From Delphinus delphis (Eukaryota; Chordata; Mammalia; Artiodactyla; Delphinidae): 64,000 bases of DNA. Where the stretch lies: positions 4,402,001 through 4,466,000 of the forward strand of contig NW_027192651.1 of NCBI RefSeq assembly GCF_949987515.2, read 5' to 3'. Below the pieces are notes generated by a model. The model ran no database searches. It was not told the DNA's origin and worked only from the letters and a program-made list of their open reading frames with translations. This document shows positions 23,694 to 36,324 of this stretch, piece by piece (the first letter of the stretch is position 1; each line of letters begins with the position of its first letter). The position numbers and the translations under genes are program-made.

Positions 23694-25272
23694 GATTCTA
23701 ACTGAAATAAGTCACACAGAAAAAGAAACATCATAAGATATCAGTAATACACGGAATGTAAACTTGGCTACACAGGAACTGAATTACAGAACAGAACAGG
23801 GTCTCAAATTTAGAAAACCAACTTATGCTTGCTTAAGGGTAAAGGTGAGTTGGGGTGCTGCATAAAAGCAGAGATTGAAATGAGCACAGATAAAGTTCCT
23901 TAAGTCAAATATGGAATAGACAAGAGCTACTCCTTGCTCAACGAAATGGACTCAACACCGCATATTAAACGCCTAAGAATGTACCTGACTAGTAAGTATC
24001 GTAAAACCTATGGATTGCTATGTCTCCAAAAGAGAATCAAGCATGTGTACAGGGGCATAAACGCAGCAGTGATAGGATTGGAGAGGTTCGGTGAGCAAAT
24101 GAAGACCCTTTGAAGTCATATTGCATGGTACCCATTACACGGGTCTCAACTCTCCAGGTTTAAGGTATTCTTCCTTCAGCTAAAACATGCATGTGGAACC
24201 CAAGTATGATCAACCATGTGAACGGGAGACGTGTTCAAATATGTCTCAGTTTTCCTCCCCTGGTACTCGGGTGCAACATTCCAGACACTTTACTAACACT
24301 CTCCCCACTTGGAGAGTCAACGCCTTTAACCTCCTGCTTGGCCCAGTTTGCAATTTCTGCGGAAGATGAACAGGAATAGCGAGAACCAATGAGAGACTAG
24401 CTGGAGGTGTCTGAACGGGCAAATTTAACTCTCATTTCCCACCAGGAAGAGGAATTAACCAAAGGCTCAGCATGCCGGGCCAGAAACAGATTAGGGCCTG
24501 AAGCCATCCTGCGGTGTTGCGGCCAGGTCACAAGAAAGCGAGTTGAAGAAAAGAGCTCAGGGGCACTGTAATTCACAAACCTGCAGAGTTATAAATGACA
24601 GCTATCGTCCAAAAATAGACTGAAGTAAGGCTGCCAAGAGGACTTGAAAGCGGGGCAGAATTGCAGGAAACCGATTTCAGGAGGCAGACTGGAATTGCAT
24701 TGAAAGCATAGGAAAAGAGGCAGAACGTCCACAATGATGCACTTGGCCAAAAAGGGCGTATGCGTTTTTTCCTGAATATATTCAGGAAAAAACGCATACG
24801 CCCTTTTTGGCCAACCAAGCAAGCTTGGAAAGGAAATCTGCACTACAATGAAGTCTCACTTCCCCCCGGTCCAAAGGGCAATCTGAAAAAAGTGTAAAAT
24901 CCAGAAAGGCAGGACAGGCCATGGAGAACTGGGAGCCTTGTTATGCTGATGGGCGGGATGTAAATTGCCAACAACCACTCGGGAGAAGTGTATGGTGTTT
25001 CCTGAAACATCTAAAAAACAAAGCAACAGAACCTAGGGCACTTCCACTTATGGTCCTATAGCTTAGGGAAATTAAAATCAAAAAGACACAGCCACCCCAA
25101 AGTTTGGAACGGCTCTGTTTACAAGAACCTCGTTTACAGTACAAGTTCAACATCGCAGAAAGTGAAAAATGGATAAAGAAGTTGTCGTATTTACTTACAA
25201 AGCAATATCACTCAGCAATGAAATCTGTGTCATCAGGCCCTTAGCAGCACAATGAGTGGATTCAGGTATGAT
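23694..25272. repeat. Satellite unit 16 (1579 bp, type A)
   Basis: Shares GGAGGCAGAC and AAGCTTGGAAAGG with unit 15. Private changes include GTCAACGCC and CTGCTTGGCCC near 24317-24340. Palindrome 24743-24814 is exact. Confidence 0.9.
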
Positions 25273-26848
25273 GATTCTAACTGAAGTAAGTCACACAGAA
25301 AAAGAAACATCATAAGATATCAGTAATACACGGAATGTAAACTTGGCTACACAGGAACTGAATTACAGAACAGAACAGGGTCTCAAATTTAGAAAACCAA
25401 CTTAAGCTTGCTTAAGGGTAAAGGTGAGTTGGGGTGCTGCATAAAACCAGAGATTGAAATGAGCACAGATAAAGTTCCTTAAGTCAAATATGGAATAGAC
25501 AAGAGCTACTCCTTGCTCAACGAAATGGACTCAACACCGCATATTAAACGCCTAAGAATGTACCTGACTAGTAAGTATCTTAAAACCTATGGATTGCTAT
25601 GTCTCCGAAAGAGAATCAAGCATGTGTACAGGGGCATAAACGCAGCAGTGATAGGATTGGAGAGGTTCGGTGAGCAAATGAAGACCCTTTGAAGTCATAT
25701 TGCATGGTACCCATTACACGGGTCTTAACTCTCCAGGTTTAAGGTATTCTTCCTTCAGCTAAAACTTGCATGTGGAACCCAAGTATGATCAACCATGTGA
25801 ACGGGAGACGTGTTCAAATATGTCTCAGTTTTCCTCCCCTGGTACTCGGGTGCAACATTCCAGACGCTTTACTAACACTCTCCCCACTTGGAGAGTCAGC
25901 ACCTTTAACCTCCTGTTTGGCCCAGTTTGCAATTTCTGCGGAAGATGAACAGGAATAGCGAGAAGCAATGAGAGACTAGCTGGAGGTGTCTGGACGGGCA
26001 AATTTAACTCTCATTTCCCACCAGGAAGAGGAAATAACCAAAGGCTCAGCGTGCCGTGCCGGAACCAGATTAGGGCCTGAAGCCATCCTGCGGTGTTGCG
26101 GCCAGGTCACAAGAAAGCGAGTTGAAGAAAGGAGCTCAGGGGCACTGTAATTCACAAACCTGCAGAGTTATAAATGACAGCTATCGTCCAAAAATAGACT
26201 GAAGTAAGGCTGCCAAGAGGACTTGAAAGCGGGGCAGAATTGCAGGAAACCGATTTCAGGAGGTAGACTGGAATTGCATTGAAAGCATAGGAAAAGAGGC
26301 AGAACATCCACAATGATGCACTTGGCCAAGAAGGGCGTATGCGTTTTTTCCTGAATATATTCAGGAAAAAACGCATACGCCCTTTTTGGCCAACCAAGCA
26401 AGCTTGCAAAGGAAATCTGCAATACAATGAAGTCTCACTTCCCCCCGGTCAAAAGGGCCATCTGAAAAAAGTGTAAAATCCAGAAAGGCAGGACAGGCCA
26501 TGGAGAACTGGGAGCCTTGTTATGCTGATGGGCGGGATGGAAATTGCCAACAGACACTCGGGAGAAGTGTATGGTGTTTCCTGAAACATCTAAAAAACAA
26601 AGCAACAGAACCTAGGGCACTTCCACTTATGGTCCTATAGCTTAGGGAAATTAAAATCAAAAAGACACAGCCACCCCAAAGTTTGGGACGCCTCTGTTTA
26701 CAAGAACCTCGTTTACAGTACAAGTTCAACATCGCAGAAAGTGAAAAATGGATAAAGTTGTGGTATTTACTTACAAAGCAATATCACTCAGCAATGAAAT
26801 CTATGTCATCAGGCCCTTAGCATCACAATGAGTGGATTCAGGTATGAT
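25273..26848. repeat. Satellite unit 17 (1576 bp, type A, 3-bp deletion)
   Basis: Short because one AAG is missing in GGATAAAGTTGTGG near 26752, inside the ORF2-derived segment. Palindrome 26322-26393 has A to G at 26330, the variant of units 3, 6 and 22. CTGCAATACAATG is shared with unit 8. Confidence 0.9.
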
Positions 26849-28427
26849 GATTCTAACTGAAATAAGTCACACAGAAAAAGAAACATCATAAGATATCAGT
26901 AATACACGGAATGTAAACTTGGCTACACAGGAACTGAATTACAGAACAGAACAGGGTCTCAAATTCAGGAAACCAACTTATGCTTGCTTAAGGGTAAAGG
27001 TGAGTTGGGGTGCTGCATAAAACCAGAGATTGAAATGAGCACAGATAAAGTTCCTTAAGTCAAATATGGAATAGACAAGAGCTACTCCTTGCTCAACGAA
27101 ATGGACTCAACACCACATATTAAACGCCTAAGAATGTACCTGACTAGTAAGTATCGTAAAACTTATGGATTGCTATGTCTCCAAAAGAGAATCAAGCATG
27201 TGTACAGGGGCATAAACGCAGCAGTGATAGGATTGGAGAGATTCGGTGAGCAAATGAAGACCCTTTGAAGTCATATTGCATGGTACCCATTACACGGGTC
27301 TCAACTCTCCAGGTTTAAGGTATTCTTCCTTCAGCTAAAACATGCATGTGGAACCCAAGTATGATCAACCATGTGAACGGGAGACGTGTTCAAATATGTC
27401 TCAGTTTTCCTCCCCTGGTACTCGGGTGCAACATTCCAGACGCTTTACTAACACTCTCCCCACTTGGAGAGTCAGCGCCTTTAACCTCCTGTTTGGCCCA
27501 GTTTGCAATTTCTGCGGAAGATGAACAGGAATAGCGAGAACCAATGAGAGGCTAGCTGGAGGTGTCTGGACGGGCAAATTTAACTCTCATTTCCCACCAG
27601 GAAGAGGAAATAACCAAAGGCTCAGCGTGCCGTACCGGAACCAGATTAGGGCCTGAAGCCATCCTGCGGTGTTGCGGCCAGGTCACAAGAAAGCGAGTTG
27701 AAGAAAGGAGCTCAGGGGCACTGTAATTCACAAACCTGCAGAGTTATAAATGACAGCTATCGTCCAAAAATAGACGGAAGTAAGGCTGCCAAGAGGACTT
27801 GAAAGCGGGGCAGAATTGCAGGAAACCGATTTCAGGAGGTAGACTGGAATTGCATTGCAAGCATAGGAAAAGAGGCAGAACGTCCACAATGATGCACTTG
27901 GCCAAAAAGGGCGTATGCGTTTTTTCCTGAATATATTCAGGAAAAAACGCATACGCCCTTTTTGGCCAACCAAGCAAGCTTGCAAAGGAAATCTGCACTA
28001 CAATGAAGTCTCACTTCCCCCCGGTCAAAAGGGCCATCTGAAAAAAGTGTAAAATCCAGAAAGGCAGGACAGGCCATGGAGAACTGGGAGCCTTGTTATG
28101 CTGATGGGCGGGATGTAAATTGCCAACAACCACTCGGGAGAAGTGTATGGTGTTTCCTGAAACATCTAAAAAACAAAGCAACAGAGCCTAGGGCACTGCC
28201 ACTTATGGTCCTATAGCTTAGGGAAATTAAAATCAAAAAGACACAGCCACCCCAAACTTTCGAACGGCTCTGTTTACAAGAACCTCGTTTACAGTACAAG
28301 TTCAACATCGCAGAAAGTGAAAAATGGATAAAGAAGTTGTGGTATTTACTTACAAAGCAATATCACTCAGCAATGAAATCTGTGTCATCAGGCCCGTAGC
28401 AGCACAATGAGTGGATTCAGGTATGAT
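26849..28427. repeat. Satellite unit 18 (1579 bp, type A)
   Basis: Palindrome 27898-27969 is exact. From about 28190 it matches unit 25, with the shared private AAACTTTCGAACGG and GGCCCGTAGC. This is the left edge of the seven-unit-offset duplication. Confidence 0.9.
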
Positions 28428-30006
28428 GATTCTAACTGAAATAAGTCACACAGAAAAGAAACATCATAAGATATCAGTAATACACGGAATGTAAACTTGG
28501 CTACACAGGAACTGAATTACAGAACAGAACAGGGTCTCAAATTTAGAAAAAAAACTTATGCTTGCTTAAGGGTAAAGGTGAGTTGGGGTGCTGCATAAAA
28601 CCAGAGATTGAAATGAGCACAGATAAAGTTCCTTAAGTCAAATATGGAATAGACAAGAGCTACTCCTTGCTCAACGAAATGGACTCAACACCGCATATTA
28701 AACGCCTAAGAATGTACCTGACTAGTAAGTATCGGAAAACCTATGGATTGCTATGTCTCCAAAAGAGAATCAAGCATGTGTACAGGGGCATAAACGCAGC
28801 AGTGATAGGATTGGAGAGGTTCGGTGAGCAAATGAAGACCCTTTGAAGTCATATTGCATGGTACGCATTACACGGGTCTCAACTCTCCAGGTTTAAGGTA
28901 TTCTTCCTTCAGCTAAAACATGCATGGGGAACCTAGAGTATGATCAACCATGTGATCGGGAGACATTTTCAAATATGTCTCAGTTTTCCTCCCCTGGTAC
29001 TCGGGTGCAACATTCCAGACACTTTACTAACACTCTCCCGACTTGGAGAGTCAGCCCCTTTAACCTCCTGTTTGGCCCAGTTTGCAATTTCTGCGGAAGA
29101 TGAACAGGAATAGCGAGAACCAATGAGAGACTAGCTGGAGGTGTCTGGACGGGCAAATTTAACTCTCATTTCCCACCAGGAAGAGGAATTAACCAAAGGC
29201 TCAGCGTGCCGTGCCAGAACCAGATTAGGGCCTGAAGCCATCCTGCGGTGTTGCGGCCAGGTCACAAGAAAGCGAGTTGAAGAAAGGAGCTCAGGGGCAC
29301 TGTAATTCACAAACCTGCAGACTTATAAATGACAGCTATCGTCCAAAAATAGAGTGAAGTAAGGCTGCCAAGAGGACTTGAAAGCGGGGCAGAATTGCAG
29401 GAAACCGATTTCAGGAGGTAGACTGGAATTGCATTGCAAGCATAGGAAAAGAGGCAGAACGTCCACAATGATGCACTTGGCCAAAAAGGGCGTATGCGTT
29501 TTTTCCTGAATATATTCAGGAAAAAACGCATACGCCCTTTTTGGCCAAACAAGCAAGCTTGCAAAGGAAATCTGCACTACAATGAAGTCTCACTTCCCCC
29601 CGGTCAAAAGGGCCATCTGAAAAAAGTGTAAAATCCAGAAAGACAAGACAGGCCATGGAGAACTGGGAGCCTTGTTATGCTGATGGGCGGGATGTAAATT
29701 GCCAACAACCACTCGGGAGAAGTGTATGGTGTTTCCTGAAACATGTAAAAAACAAAGCAACAGAACCTAGGGCACTTCCACTTATGGTCCTATAGCTTAG
29801 GGAAATTAAAATCAAAAAGACACAGCCACCCCAAAGTTTGGAACGGCTCTGTTTACAAGAACCTCGTTTACAGTACAAGTTCAACATCGCAGAAAGTGAA
29901 AAATGGATAAAGAAGTTGTGGTATTTACTTACAAAGCAATATCACTCAGCAATGAAATCTGTGTCATCAGGCCCTTAGCAGCACAATGAGTGGATTCAGC
30001 TACGAT
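28428..30006. repeat. Satellite unit 19 (1579 bp, A/B chimaera, B length minus 1)
   Basis: A-like CATTACACGGGTCTCAACTC is followed by B-like CCTAGAG and GTGATCGG. Twin of unit 26: one A lost in CACAGAAAAGAAAC, TAGAAAAAAAACTT, ATCGGAAAACC, GTACGCATTAC, GAGACATTTTC, ACATGTAAAAAAC. Palindrome 29477-29548 is exact. Confidence 0.9.
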
Positions 30007-31585
30007 GATTCTAACTGAAATAAGTCACACAGAAAAAGAAACATCATAAGATATCACTAATACACGGAATGTAAACTTGGCTACACAGGAACTGAATTCC
30101 AAAACAGAACAGTGTCTCAAATTTAGAAAACCAACTTATGCTTGCTTAAGGGTAAAGGTGAGTTGGGGTGCTGCATAAAACCAGAGATTGAAATGAGCAC
30201 AGATAAAGTTCCTTAAGCCAAATATGGAATAGACAAGAGCTACTCCTTGCTCAACGAAATGGACTCAACACCCCATATTAAACGCCTAAGAATGTACCTG
30301 ACTAGTAAGTATCTTAAAACCTATGGATTGCTATGTCTCCAAAAGAGAATCAAGCGTGTGTACAGGGGCATAAACGCAGCAGTGATAGGATTGGAGAGGT
30401 TTGGTGAGCAAATGAAGACCCTTTGAAGTCATATTGCACGGTAACCATTACACGGGTCTCAACTCTCCAGGTTTAAGGTATTCTTCCTTCAGCTAAAACA
30501 TGCATGTGGAACCCAAGTATGATCAACCATGTGAACGGGAGACGTGTTCAAATATGTCTCAGTTTTCCTCCCCTGGTACTCGGGTGCAACATTCCAGATG
30601 CTTTACTAACACTCTCCCCACTTGGAGAGTCAGCGCCTTTAACCTCCTGTTTGGCCCAGTTTGCAATTTCTGCGGAAGATGAACAGGAATAGCGAGAACC
30701 AATGAGAGGCTAGCTGGAGGTGTCTGGACGGGCAAATTTAACTCTCATTTCCCACCAGGAAGAGGAAATAACCAAAGGCTCAGCGTGCCGTACCGGAACC
30801 AGATTAGGGCCTGAAGCCATCCTGCGGTGTTGCGGCCAGCTCAAAAGAAAGCGAGTTGAAGAAAGGAGCTCAGGGGCACTGTAATTCACAAACCTGCAGA
30901 GTTATAAATGACAGGTATCGTCCAAAAATAGACTGAAGTAAGGCTGCCAAGAGGACTTGAAAGCGGGGCAGAATTGCAGGAAACCGATTTCAGGAGGTAG
31001 ACTGGAATTGCATTGAAAGCATAGGAAAAGAGGCAGAACGTCCACAATGATGCACTTGGCCAAAAAGGGCGTATGCGTTTTTTCCTGAATATATTCAGGA
31101 AAAAACGCATACGCCCTTTTTGGCCAACCAAGCAAGCTTGCAAAGGAAATCTGCACTACAATGAAGTCTCACTTCCCCCCGGTCAAAAGGGCCATCTGAA
31201 AAAAGTGTAAAATCCAGAAAGGCAGGACAGGCCATGGAGAACTGGGAGCCTTGTTATGCTGATGGGCGGGATGTAAATTGCCAAGAACCACTTGGGAGAA
31301 GTGTATGGTGTTTCCTGAAACATCTAAAAAACAAAGCAACAGAGCCTAGGGCACTTCCACTTATGGTCCTATAGCTTAGGGAAATTAAAATCAAAAAGAC
31401 ACAGCCACCCCAAAGTTTGGAACGGCTCTGTTTACAAGAACCTCGTTTACAGTACAAGTTCAACATCGCAGAAATTGAAAAATGGATAAAGAAGTTGTGG
31501 TATTTACTTACAAAGCAATATCACTCAGCAATGAAATCTGTGTCATCAGGCCCTTAGCAGCACAATGAGTGGATTCAGGTATGAT
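30007..31585. repeat. Satellite unit 20 (1579 bp, type A)
   Basis: Twin of unit 27: CTGAATTCCAAAAC (an EcoRI site at 30094-30099), CAGTGTCTC, GCACGGTAACC, GACAGGTATC, CCAAGAACCACTTGG and AGAAATTGAAAAATGG. Palindrome 31056-31127 is exact. Confidence 0.9.
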
Positions 31586-33165
31586 GATTCTAACTGAAGT
31601 AAGTCACACAGAAAAAGAAACATCATAAGATATCAGTAATACACGGAATGTAAACTTGGCTACACAGGAACTGAATTACAGAACAGAACAGGGTCTCAAA
31701 TTTAGAAAACCAACTTATGCTTGCTTAAGGGGAAAGGTGACTTGGGGTGCTGCATAAAACCAGAGATTGAAATGAGCACAGATAAAGTTCCTTAAGCCAA
31801 ATATGGAATAGACAAGAGCTACTCCTTGCTCAACGAAATGGACTCAACACCGCATATTAAACGCCTAAGAATGTACCTGACTAGTAAGTATCTTAAAACC
31901 TATGGATTGCTATGTCTCCGAAAGAGAATCAAGCGTGTGTACAGGGGCATAAACGCAGCAGTGATAGGATTGGAGATGTTCGGTGAGCAAATGAAGACCC
32001 TTTGAAGTCATATTGCATGGTACCCATTCCACGGGTTTCAAATACCCAGGTTTAAGGTATTCTTCCTTCAGCTAAAACATGCATGTGGAACCTAGAGTAT
32101 GATCAACCATGTGATCGGGAGACGTGTTCAAATATGTCTCAGTTTTCCTCCCCTGGTACTCGGGTGCAACATTCCAGACGCTTTACTAACACTCTCCCCA
32201 CTTGGAGAGTCAGTCCCTTTAACCTCCTGTATGGCCCAGTTTGCAATTTCTGCGGAAGATGAACAGGAATAGCGAGAACCAATGAGAGACTAGCTGGAGG
32301 TGTCTGGACGGGGAAATTTAACTCTCATTTCCCACCAGGAAGAGGAATTAACCAAAGGCTCAGCGTGCCGTGCCAGAACCAGATTAGGGCCTGAAGCCAT
32401 CCTGCGGTGTTGCGGCCAGGTCACAAGAAAGCGAGTTGAAGAAAGGAGCTCAGGGGCACTGTAATTCACAAACCTGCAGACTTATAAATGACAGCTATCG
32501 TCCAAAAATAGACTGAAGTAAGGCTGCCAAGAGGACTTGAAAGCGGGGCAGAATTGCAGGAAACCGATTTCAGGAGGTAGACTGGAATTGCATTGAAAGC
32601 ATAGGAAAAGAGGCAGAACGTCCACAATGATGCACTTGGCCAAAAAGGGCGTATGCGTTTTTTCCTGAATATATTCAGGAAAAAACGCATACGCCCTTTT
32701 TGGCCAACCAAGCAAGCTTGGAAAGGAAATCTGCACTACAATGAAGTCTCACTTCCCCCCGGTCAAAAGGGCCATCTGAAAAAAGTGTAAAATCCAGAAA
32801 GGCAAGACAGGCCATGGAGAACTGGGAGCCTTGTTATGCTGATGGGCGGGATGTAAATTGCCAACAACCACTCGGGAGAAGTGTATGGTGTTTCCTGAAA
32901 CATCTAAAAAACAAAGCAACAGAACCTAGGGCACTTCCACTTATGGTCCTATAGCTTAGGGAAATTAAAATCAAAAAGACACAGCCACCCCAAAGTTTGG
33001 AACGCCTCTGTTTACAAGAACCTCGTTTACAGTACAAGTTCAACATCGCAGAAAGTGAAAAATGGATAAAGAAGTTGTGGTATTTACTTACAAAGCAATA
33101 TCACTCAGCAATGAAATCTGTGTCATCAGGCTCTTAGCAGCACAATGAGTGGATTCAGGTATGAT
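31586..33165. repeat. Satellite unit 21 (1580 bp, type B)
   Basis: The start matches unit 28 (GTGACTTGGGGTG). The body matches unit 31 ten units away: GGAGATGTTC, CAAATACCCAGG, CCTGTATGGCCC, GGGGAAATTTAAC and CAGACTTATAAAT. Palindrome 32636-32707 is exact. Confidence 0.9.
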
Positions 33166-34745
33166 GATTCTAACTGAAGTAAGTCACACAGAAAAAGAAA
33201 CATCATAAGATATCAGTAATACACGGAATGGAAACTTGGCTACACAGGAACTGAATTACAGAACAGAACAGGGTCTCAAATTTAGAAAACCAACTTATGC
33301 TTGCTTAAGGGTAAAGGTGAGTTGGGGTGCTGCATAAAACCAGAGATTGAAATGAGCACAGATAAAGTTCCTTAAGTCAAATATGGAATAGACAAGAGCT
33401 ACTCCTTGCTCAACGAAATGGACTCAACACCGCATATTAAACGCCTAAGAATGTACCTGACTAGTAAGTATCTTAAAACCTATGGATTGCTATGTCTCCG
33501 AAAGAGAATCAAGCATGTGTACAGGGGCATAAACGCAGCAGTGATAGGATTGGAGAGGTTCGGTGAGCAAATGAAGACCCTTTGAAGTCATATTGCATGG
33601 TACCAATTCCACGGATTTCAACTACCCAGGTTTAAGGTATTCTTCCTTCAGCTAAAACATGCATGTGGAACCTAGAGTATGATCAACCATGTGATCGGGA
33701 GACGTGTTCAAATATGTCTCAGTTTTCCTCCCCTGGTACTCGGGTGCAACATTCCAGACGCTGTACTAACACTCTCCCCACTTGGAGAGTCAGTGCCTTT
33801 AACCTCCTGTTTGGCCCAGTTTGCAATTTCTGCGGAAGATAAACAGGAATAGCGAGAACCAATGAGAGGCTAGCTGGAGGTGTCTGGACGGGCAAATTTA
33901 ACTCTCATTTCCCACCAGGAAGAGGAATTAACCAAAGGCTCAGCATGCCGGGCCGGAACCAGATTAGGGCCTGAAGCCATCCTGCGGTGTTGCGGCCAGG
34001 TCACAAGAAAGCGAGTTGAAGAAAGGAGCTCAGGAGCACTGTAATTCACAAACCTGCAGAGTTATAAATGACAGCTATCGTCCAAAAATAGACTGAAGTA
34101 AGGCTGCTAAGAGGACTTGAAAGCGGGGCAGAATTGTAGGAAACCGATTTCAGGAGGTAGACTGGAATTGCATTGAAAGCATAGGAAAAGAGGCAGAACG
34201 TCCACAATGATGCACTTGGCCAAGAAGGGCGTATGCGTTTTTTCCTGAATATATTCAGGAAAAAACGCATACGCCCTTTTTGGCCAACCAAGCAAGCTTG
34301 CAAAGGAAATCTGCACTACAATGAAGTCTCACTTCCCCCCGGTCAAAAGGGCCATCTGAAAAAAGTGTAAAATCCAGAAAGGCAGGACAGGCCATGGAGA
34401 ACTGGGAGCCTTGTTATGCTGATGGGCGGGATGTAAATTGCCAACAGACACTCGGGAGAAGTGTATGGTGTTTCCTGAAACATCTAAAAAACAAAGCAAC
34501 AGAGCCTAGGGCACTGCCACTTATGGTCCTATAGCTTAGGGAAATTAAAATCAAAAAGACACAGCCACCCCAAAGTTTGGGACGCCTCTGTTTACAAGAA
34601 CCTCGTTTACAGTACAAGTTCAACATCGCAGAAAGTGAAAAATGGATAAAGAAGTTGTGGTATTTACTTACAAAGCAATATCACTCAGCAATGAAATCTA
34701 TGTCATCAGGCCCTTAGCATCACAATGAGTGGATTCAGGTATGAT
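33166..34745. repeat. Satellite unit 22 (1580 bp, type B)
   Basis: Palindrome 34216-34287 has A to G at 34224. The unit starts with AATGGAAAC, which removes the TAA corresponding to the L1 ORF2 stop. It ends in the GCATCACAATG variant. Confidence 0.9.
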
Positions 34746-36324
34746 GATTCTAACTGAAATAAGTCACACAGAAAAAGAAACATCATAAGATATCAGTAAT
34801 ACACGGAATGGAAACTTGGCTACACAGGAACTGAATTACAGAACAGAACAGGGTCTCAAATTTAGAAAACCAACTTATGCTTGCTTAAGGGTAAAGGTGA
34901 GTTGGGGTGCTGCATAAAACCAGAGATTGAAATGAGCACAGATAAAGTTCCTTAAGTCAAATATGGAATAGACAAGAGCTACTCCTTGCTCAATGAAATG
35001 GACTCAACACCGCATATTAAACGCCTAAGAATGTACCTGACTAGTAAGTATCGTAAAACCTATGGATTGCTATGTCTCCAAAAGAGAATCAAGCATGTGT
35101 ACAGGGGCATAAATGCAGCAGTGATAGGATTGGAGAGGTTCGGTGAGCAAATGAAGACCCTTTGAAGTCATATTGCATGGTACCCATTACACGGGTCTCA
35201 ACTCTCCAGGTTTAAGGTATTCTTCCTTCAGCTAAAACATGCATGTGGAACCCAAGTATGATCAACCATGTGAACGGGAGACGTGTTCAAATATGTCTCA
35301 GTTTTCCTCCCCTGGTACTCGGGTGCAACATTCCAGACGCTTTACTAACACTCTCCCCACTTGGAGAGTCAGCGCCTTTAACCTCCTGTTTGGCCCAGTT
35401 TGCAATTTCTGCGGAAGATGAACAGGAATAGCGAGAACCAATGAGAGGCTAGCTGGAGGTGTCTGGACGGGCAAATTTAACTCTCATTTCCCACCAGGAA
35501 GAGGAAATAACCAAAGGCTCAGCGTGCCGTACCGGAACCAGATTAGGGCCTGAAGCCATCCTGCGGTGTTGCGGCCAGGTCACAAGAAAGCGAGTTGAAG
35601 AAAGGAGCTCAGGGGCACTGTAATTCACAAACCTGCAGAGTTATAAATGACAGCTATCGTCCAAAAATAGACGGAAGTAAGGCTGCCAAGAGGACTTGAA
35701 AGCGGGGCAGAATTGCAGGAAACCGATTTCAGGAGGTAGACTGGAATTGCATTGCAAGCATAGGAAAAGAGGCAGAACGTCCACAATGATGCACTTGGCC
35801 AAAAAGGGCGTATGCGTTTTTTCCTGAATATATTCAGGAAAAAACGCATACGCCCTTTTTGGCCAACCAAGCAAGCTTGCAAAGGAAATCTGCACTACAA
35901 TGAAGTCTCACTTCCCCCCGGTCAAAAGGGCCATCTGAAAAAAGTGTAAAATCCAGAAAGGCAGGACAGGCCATGGAGAACTGGGAGCCTTGTTATGCTG
36001 ATGGGCGGGATGTAAATTGCCAACAACCACTCGGGAGAAGTGTATGGTGTTTCCTGAAACATCTAAAAAACAAAGCAACAGAACCTAGGGCACTTCCACT
36101 TATGGTCCTATAGCTTAGGGAAATTAAAATCAAAAAGACACAGCCACCCCAAAGTTTGGAACGGCTCTGTTTACAAGAACCTCGTTTACAGTACAAGTTC
36201 AACATCGCAGAAAGTGAAAAATGGATAAAGAAGTTGTGGTATTTACTTACAAAGCAATATCACTCAGCAATGAAATCTGTGTCATCAGGCCCTTAGCAGC
36301 ACAATGAGTGGATTCAGGTATGAT
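34746..36324. repeat. Satellite unit 23 (1579 bp, type A)
   Basis: Also has AATGGAAAC at its start. ATTGCAAGCATAGG and AGACGGAAGTAAGG are shared with unit 18. Palindrome 35795-35866 is exact. Confidence 0.9.

Larger units (their letters stand above)
28190..31750. repeat. Long-range duplication, left copy (units 18-21)
   Basis: About 3.6 kb sharing many private variants with 39246-42804, seven units away. The left edge lies between 28137 and 28250 and the right edge between about 31745 and 31850, judged from where shared markers stop. Confidence 0.8.

Noticed and set aside
24187..24379. Plus-strand 60- and 62-codon frames found only in some units
   Set aside because: They open only because type A lacks one base (CCCAAG for CCTAGAG). 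Two overlapping frames open at once, as expected by chance.
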